Below are positions 5,441 to 9,127 of a stretch of DNA of 9,127 bases, piece after piece (position 1 is the stretch's first letter; each line of letters starts with the position of its first letter). The notes under the pieces are model-generated. The model was not told where the DNA came from, made no database searches, and saw only the letters and a list, made by a program, of their open reading frames with translations. The translations under genes were made by a program, and so were the position numbers. The DNA is from Ruminococcus sp. UBA1366 (GTDB lineage Bacteria; Bacillota; Clostridia; Oscillospirales; Ruminococcaceae): NCBI GenBank assembly GCA_002306005.1, contig DBRO01000059.1, positions 24,043 to 33,169 of the forward strand, in the 5' to 3' direction.

Positions 5441-6231
5441 AATACCACCACAGCGCCGCAACTCTCCACCGGTGCGACCTCTAATATGTAATCCGCCCCG
5501 CGCCGCAAATGCGAAAGTGCGGTTAGCGCACAGGTTTCCGCCTTGTTCGGTGTGTTGTTTTCCTGACTTAAATGCCCCAGCACAATCCGTGTGGTGCCGT
5601 TTTCAATTAGCTCCGGCAGAATTTCCGCCGCATCATCATTGCATAAATGCCCGTGGGCGGATAAAATCCGCTGTTTTAAAAAATCCGGATACCCGCCGTG
5701 CCGCAACATCCGTTCATCGTAATTGGATTCCAGCAAAACCAAATCACTGCCAAACAGATATCTCCGAACCGTAGGAGTGATTTTCCCCAAATCCGTACAG
5801 GTTGTAATCTTCCTGCCGTCCGGCGTTGTTACCGAATACCCACAGCTTTGGCGCGTATCGTGCGGCGTGGCAAACGCCCGGATTTCATAACCCGCCAGCT
5901 CCACCTCAGCACCGTCCACCGCATAGGTATCGGCATCCTCCGGCAAAACACCGGCGGAACACAGATAGTCCAAATTATCGGACTGTGCAAACACCGGCGC
6001 ATGGTATTTTTTCGTAAAGACCGAAAGTCCTTTAATGTGATCGCTGTGCTCATGGGTGATGAACACCCCGCGCACGGCTTCCGGCGGAATGGCGCACTGC
6101 TCCAGCGCCGTAACAAGCCGTTTACAGCTTACCCCGCAGTCAATTAAAATCCCGCCGCCGGCATCTCCAATAAAAGCTGCATTGCCCTTGCTGGAGGAAA
6201 AAAGCGGATAAAAACGTGCGATATTTCTCAC
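5437..6231 (-). CDS. yycJ: YycJ/WalJ-type metallo-beta-lactamase-fold hydrolase
   Basis: The 264-residue protein has the metallo-beta-lactamase fold of the YycJ/WalJ group: metal-dependent hydrolases linked to cell division, DNA repair and cell-wall homeostasis, thought to act on nucleic acid. Metal ligands are visible: THEHSDH (H60, H62, D64, H65), TPHD with H124, CTDLG with D147, and GHLS with H220. The downstream overlap with rlmH (ATGA) matches the Firmicute neighbourhood. No walK or walR gene is in the window. The annotated start is GTG 6231, but the only ribosome-binding-like sequence, GAGGTGA (6227-6233), overlaps that GTG. It would suit initiation at the ATC codon of residue 4 (giving MARFYPLF), so the true start is uncertain. 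The family call is firm; the precise substrate is unknown. Confidence 0.9.
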   Translation of the reverse strand: MRNIARFYPLFSSSKGNAAFIGDAGGGILIDCGVSCKRLVTALEQCAIPPEAVRGVFITHEHSDHIKGLSVFTKKYHAPVFAQSDNLDYLCSAGVLPEDADTYAVDGAEVELAGYEIRAFATPHDTRQSCGYSVTTPDGRKITTCTDLGKITPTVRRYLFGSDLVLLESNYDERMLRHGGYPDFLKQRILSAHGHLCNDDAAEILPELIENGTTRIVLGHLSQENNTPNKAETCALTALSHLRRGADYILEVAPVESCGAVVVL

Positions 6232-6236
6232 CTCAT

Positions 6237-6275
6237 AAGAAAGAAAGCCAGCCGCAAATTACAGCCGGCTGACTT
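6237..6275 (-). terminator. Hairpin with T-rich tail between murA and the hydrolase gene
   Basis: On the minus strand, bases 6266-6275 pair with 6245-6254 (10 pairs, one G-U), followed by TCTTTCTT. It is a plausible intrinsic terminator, though the tail is broken by Cs. A second hairpin lies directly upstream (6274-6296, TTGG arms with a CGCA loop region). The murA stop is followed by the palindrome ATTTTTGCAAAAAT (6349-6362). Because the hairpin sits just before the next gene's start, it may attenuate rather than fully end transcription. Confidence 0.5.
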
Positions 6276-6361
6276 GGTTTTCCCGCAGGAAACCAACGGG
6301 AAGCAAATGATTTTCAATCCGGTTATCCGTCCTGAAAACGCAGTCCGTATTTTTGCAAAAA

Positions 6362-7645
6362 TCACACACTCAAAGCGATTTCCGCATTGTTATAATAAAC
6401 TCTCCGAATATCCGCACCCAACTTGCGCAGTTTTTCATCAATCTGCTCATAACCGCGCTCTATGTGATAGATATCCTCAATTTCCGTAATTCCGCTTGCG
6501 CAAAGCCCGGCAATGATCAACGCCGCACCTGCGCGCAAATCTGTCGCCTTTACGGGTGCGCCGGTCAGTTCCTTTACGCCCTGAATCACGGCAACTTTTC
6601 CCTCAATGCTGATATCCGCACCCATCCGGCGCAGTTCCCCCGCATAGCGGAAGCGATTATCAAAAATGTCGTCCGTGACAAAGCTTGTCCCCTCACAAAT
6701 GCTGAGCAAGGCAGAAAGCTGCGGCTGCATATCCGTGGGAAAACCGGGGTGCGGCAGTGTTTTCACATTGGTTTTCACCAGCGGTTTTTCCACATATACG
6801 CGCACGCTCTCGTCAAATTCATCCACCGTTGCGCCAATCATGCGCAGCTTCGCGGTAATGGATTCTAAATGTTTTGGAATCACATTGCGAACCAACACAT
6901 CCCCGTGCGTTGCCGCCGCCGCAACCATATAGGTTCCCGCCTCAATCTGGTCGGGAATAATTGCATAGGTAATGCCCTTCAGGAATTTTGTGCCACGGAT
7001 CTTAATCACATCCGTACCCGCTCCGCGGATATCCGCGCCCATGGAGTTCAGGAAGTTCGCCAAATCCACAATATGCGGTTCCTTCGCGGCATTTTCAATA
7101 ATGGTCAAACCATCGGCTTTCACCGCGGCAAAAATCGCATTAATCGTGCCGCCTACGGTATTGAAATCAAAATAAATCTGCGCGCCCACCAAATGATCTG
7201 CATAAACGCGAATCACGCCATTGGCGTTTTCGTTCTTTGCGCCCAACGCGTTGAACGCCTTAATATGCTGATCAATCGGGCGGTCGCCCAAATCACATCC
7301 GCCGGGAGTCGGTACGCTTGCATCATGGAACCTGCCCAGCAATGTTCCAATAAAATAGGAAGAAGCCCGCATGGAGCGTGCAAGCTCATACGGTACTACA
7401 GGATTTTTAATCTGCCGGGTATCCACCTTTAGGGTGTTCTTGCCAGTAAAGCTGACAGCAGCGCCCATTTCTTTTAAAATTTTTACACAAATTGCAATGT
7501 CGCTGATTTCAGGAACGTTTTCTAGTATGCACTGCTCATCGCAGAGAATTGTTGCGGCAACAATCGCTACCGCCGCATTTTTCGCGCCGCTTACCGTCAC
7601 TTCGCCGCGCAAGGGTTTTCCGCCGTGTATCACAAATTTTTCCAA
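6362..7645 (-). CDS. murA: UDP-N-acetylglucosamine 1-carboxyvinyltransferase
   Basis: MurA transfers enolpyruvate from phosphoenolpyruvate to UDP-GlcNAc, the first committed step of peptidoglycan synthesis in the cytoplasm. The 427 residues match the family (about 417-435). Visible features are the K22-N23 pair in SGAKNA and the active-site loop PGGCDLGDRPIDQH with catalytic C117. The substrate region PTDMQPQ and the C-terminal DLRAGAALIIAG with its conserved Arg are also present. Cys at 117 rather than Asp predicts fosfomycin sensitivity of this enzyme. The start codon is TTG 7645: GAGGAG lies about 9 bases upstream, and translation from it gives the standard MEKFVIHGG beginning. Clostridia often carry two MurA paralogues; I cannot tell which one this is. 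It heads the leftward block, with a likely promoter near 7913-7941 and a leader of about 260 bases. Confidence 0.97.
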   Translation of the reverse strand: MEKFVIHGGKPLRGEVTVSGAKNAAVAIVAATILCDEQCILENVPEISDIAICVKILKEMGAAVSFTGKNTLKVDTRQIKNPVVPYELARSMRASSYFIGTLLGRFHDASVPTPGGCDLGDRPIDQHIKAFNALGAKNENANGVIRVYADHLVGAQIYFDFNTVGGTINAIFAAVKADGLTIIENAAKEPHIVDLANFLNSMGADIRGAGTDVIKIRGTKFLKGITYAIIPDQIEAGTYMVAAAATHGDVLVRNVIPKHLESITAKLRMIGATVDEFDESVRVYVEKPLVKTNVKTLPHPGFPTDMQPQLSALLSICEGTSFVTDDIFDNRFRYAGELRRMGADISIEGKVAVIQGVKELTGAPVKATDLRAGAALIIAGLCASGITEIEDIYHIERGYEQIDEKLRKLGADIRRVYYNNAEIALSV

Positions 7646-7912
7646 AACTGCACTCTCCTCAGAAGCGTCGGTTTTCTCCGCGCATCTTTATTATGCCGCA
7701 GATCGTCCAGAAATAATAGTACGGATGTAAAAATCCCGTAAAAAGAATCAATCTTTTTCCTGCGTGGCCGTCAAACAACGGATACGCGGTGATTTCCGTG
7801 ATATGCGATATAAAAAATTGCTATTTTTCCGCACGAATGCTCTTGCGAAAAAACGCATCGTAAATTCATTCACCGGGCAAGCTTTCTTTCTCTTTACAAC
7901 TTGCCTGCAACT

Positions 7913-7941
7913 ATCTTACCACACTTTTGTCAAAAAATCAA
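7913..7941 (-). promoter_or_regulatory. Probable promoter of murA
   Basis: On the minus strand, TTGATT (7936-7941), a 17-base spacer and TAAGAT (7913-7918) preceded by TGG form a promoter with an extended -10. The start would be near 7906, giving a leader of about 260 bases. A GGCAAG/CTTGCC hairpin lies at its 5' end (about 7875-7904) and an AAAAAGA/TCTTTTT hairpin around 7740-7758. No gene or known riboswitch is recognisable in 7646-8033. Confidence 0.5.
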
Positions 7942-8033
7942 GCATGAATTCCTGCTTTGTCCTGAAAATTTCATGCCAAAACCCTTTTATTACAATTTTG
8001 CACTGACCTTTCGATTGTTTTTGACAAATATTC

Positions 8034-8062
8034 TGGACAGTGTTCTGTTAAAATGTTATAAT
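8034..8062 (+). promoter_or_regulatory. Promoter of the NusG-II / Gx gene pair
   Basis: TGGACA (8034-8039), a 17-base spacer and a consensus TATAAT (8057-8062) predict a start near 8069, about 50 bases before the first gene. A perfect TTGACA at 8021 is too far (30 bases) from the same -10 to be its partner. The short dyad ACAG-TGTT-CTGT begins inside the -35 box and extends into the spacer (8037-8048), and could be a repressor site. Confidence 0.65.
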
Positions 8063-8119
8063 GATTTCAGCAAAGCACGTAAACAAGAGGAAAAATGTTT
8101 CTAAAAAAAGGGGCACAAC

Positions 8120-8503
8120 ATGAAAAAAGCACCCCGCAAGCGCGGCAATTTATTCTGGATGCTGATTTTTTTGAATTTGGCATTGGTTTTGCTGGCAATA
8201 TATCTGGCAATGCAGGTATTTCCCAATGGCGAAAAAACCGCCTATGTGTACAGCGACGGCGCATTGGTGCAAACGCTGCCGCTGAACGAGGACACGCAAA
8301 TTACTATAAAAAGCCCGAACGGCGGCGAAAACGCCTTGACCGTGCGCGGCGGGAAAATTGCTGTTACCGAATCCGACTGCAAAAACCAAATCTGCGTGCA
8401 CACCGGCGCGGTGCAGTCCGGCACGATTATCTGTGCGCCAAACAAGCTTGTTATCATCATCAAATCCACAAAGGCGCAGGACTACGACCTGCAAACCGGC
8501 TGA
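8120..8503 (+). CDS. Single-helix membrane protein with extracytoplasmic NusG domain II
   Basis: The 127-residue protein has a basic N terminus, one membrane helix (about 11-33) and an outside domain of the NusG-II type. The domain shows VYSDG (43-47), GGKI (77-80), then SDCKNQICVHTG (85-96) and GTIICAPNKLVI (101-112), with cysteines C87, C92 and C105. It is not the transcription factor NusG: the KOW/NGN parts are absent. Related proteins occur beside Gx-family membrane proteins and FMN-transferase genes in Firmicutes, where they are linked to flavin-based extracellular electron transfer (EetA-like). The exact role is unknown. ATG 8120 follows AAGGGGC at good spacing. The next gene starts 20 bases after the stop, so they form an operon. 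Confidence 0.88.
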   Translation: MKKAPRKRGNLFWMLIFLNLALVLLAIYLAMQVFPNGEKTAYVYSDGALVQTLPLNEDTQITIKSPNGGENALTVRGGKIAVTESDCKNQICVHTGAVQSGTIICAPNKLVIIIKSTKAQDYDLQTG

Positions 8504-8523
8504 TTTTTATAAAAGGAAACCAC

Positions 8524-9048
8524 ATGAGAAATATCAAAATTCGCAAACTAACCACCACCGCAGTGCTAGCCTGCTGTGCGCTCACCATTTTTGTGCTGGA
8601 AGCCCAACTCCCCGTCATTCCCGTGGCAGGCGTAAAGCTGGGACTTAGCAATCTCATCACGCTGCTTACCCTGCGGCTGGTTGGCAGAAAAGAAGCCCTC
8701 GCCGTGGTATTCATCCGCGTCCTGCTGGGGAACCTCTATGCCGGCACGTTCCTGACGTTTTGGTTCAGCCTTGCCGGAGGCGTACTGGCATGGGCAGTCA
8801 TGGCACTCACCTGTGCGCTGTTTGAGGACAACCAAATTTGGGTGGTCAGCGTTTTCGGCGCACTGGCACACAATACCGGACAGCTTGGCGCGGCGGCAGT
8901 GTTGTTAAAAACCGCAAGCGTCCTTGCCTATACGCCCGTGCTGGGCATTGCCGCCATTGTCACCGGACTTTTCACCGGTTTTCTCTGCGTGGCAATTTTA
9001 AAAAGTCCCGTGCGGCGATTTTCCCTCAAAGACAAAAAGCCTTTGTAA
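8524..9048 (+). CDS. Gx-transporter family membrane protein
   Basis: This is a 174-residue, strongly hydrophobic protein with about six predicted membrane helices (near 10-27, 36-53, 57-73, 76-98, 106-128 and 134-158) and a basic tail. The block PVAGVKLGLSNLITLL (33-48) is typical of the family once called heptaprenyl diphosphate synthase component I and now Gx transporter; the fold resembles the substrate-binding subunits of ECF transporters. The partner is the NusG-II protein just upstream, as in EetA/EetB-like pairs, so a role in moving a quinone or flavin-related compound or supporting surface electron transfer is plausible but unproven. ATG 8524 follows AAGGA at good spacing. A longer reading in the same frame from 8095 overlaps the NusG-II gene and is not believed. 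A weak AGGG/CCCT hairpin with a T-rich tail follows the stop. Confidence 0.87.
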   Translation: MRNIKIRKLTTTAVLACCALTIFVLEAQLPVIPVAGVKLGLSNLITLLTLRLVGRKEALAVVFIRVLLGNLYAGTFLTFWFSLAGGVLAWAVMALTCALFEDNQIWVVSVFGALAHNTGQLGAAAVLLKTASVLAYTPVLGIAAIVTGLFTGFLCVAILKSPVRRFSLKDKKPL

Positions 9049-9089
9049 GAGGGCGCTGCTCCCTTATTGTACTTTATGTGGTAAGCCTA

Positions 9090-9112
9090 TATGGGGGACT
9101 CCGTCCCCCATA
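9090..9112. repeat. GC-rich inverted repeat TATGGGGGAC-TCC-GTCCCCCATA
   Basis: A perfect 10-base stem with a 3-base loop, flanked by further C and G runs up to the window edge. There is no T-tract after it, so it is not a normal terminator. The form suggests a dispersed intergenic (REP-like) element or one end of a small non-coding mobile unit. The right part of the element may lie beyond the window. Confidence 0.55.
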
Positions 9113-9127
9113 CCCCCTGTTTAAGGG

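Noticed and set aside
7764..8006. An 80-codon open frame upstream of the NusG-II gene
   Set aside because: No conserved features, no ribosome binding site, and it lies across the predicted murA promoter on the other strand.
8021..8062. TTGACA at 8021 as the -35 box for TATAAT at 8057
   Set aside because: The 30-base gap is far too long; TGGACA at 8034 has the correct 17-base spacing.
8095..8523. A long open frame starting at ATG 8095, preceded by AGAGGA and in frame with the Gx-family gene
   Set aside because: It runs across the whole NusG-II gene in another frame, and its translation is Arg-rich with no family features. The NusG-II frame has clear conserved motifs and its own ribosome binding site, and the Gx gene has its own at 8514-8518.

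Overview
The window looks like chromosomal DNA of an anaerobic Gram-positive bacterium of the Clostridia, most likely an Oscillospiraceae/Ruminococcaceae-type gut organism. This rests on strong AGGAGG-like ribosome binding sites, sigma-A type promoters, a secreted surface protein with a Ser/Glu/Asn/Asp-rich stalk and sortase-like tail, the clostridial NusG-domain-II plus Gx-transporter pair, and the yycJ-rlmH neighbourhood known from Firmicutes. There are no tRNA or rRNA genes, CRISPR arrays, transposases or phage genes. The taxonomy is inferred from gene content only.

Layout. (1) At the left edge, the first 181 codons of an ammonium transporter gene (amt) run leftward. Its leader holds what I read as an ANTAR dual-hairpin antitermination element: two hexaloops, each with A at position 1 and G at position 4, overlapping an intrinsic terminator. 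(2) A 725-base intergenic region (544-1268) separates amt from a rightward OmpR-type regulator. It contains the amt promoter, a pair of direct repeats, a dyad, a rightward promoter and a compact run of hairpins ending in an intrinsic terminator. (3) The regulator's receiver domain has lost the phospho-accepting Asp (Glu instead) and the conserved Lys (Ile instead). (4) A bidirectional terminator (1980-2021) separates it from a convergent leftward block.

The leftward block, read in its own 5'-to-3' order, is: murA (cell-wall precursor synthesis), a YycJ/WalJ-type metallo-beta-lactamase-fold hydrolase, rlmH (23S rRNA methyltransferase, overlapping the hydrolase by 4 bases), an Xre-type regulator fused to a ~29-residue helical repeat array carrying a Cys/His ladder, and a large secreted SGNH/GDSL hydrolase with two copies of an N-terminal domain. 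The Xre gene and the hydrolase each have a good promoter of their own, and the hydrolase promoter carries operator-like repeats, so the block is probably at least three transcription units.

(5) A 474-base region (7646-8119) holds divergent promoters for murA and for a rightward pair: a one-helix membrane protein with a NusG-II domain and a multi-helix Gx-family membrane protein. Such pairs accompany flavin-based extracellular electron transfer or flavinylated redox systems in other Firmicutes. The right edge carries a GC-rich inverted repeat that looks like a dispersed intergenic element.

Most notable are the ANTAR-like amt leader, the degenerate receiver beside it, the Cys/His-laddered solenoid regulator next to the surface hydrolase, and the structured RNA ending at 1132.
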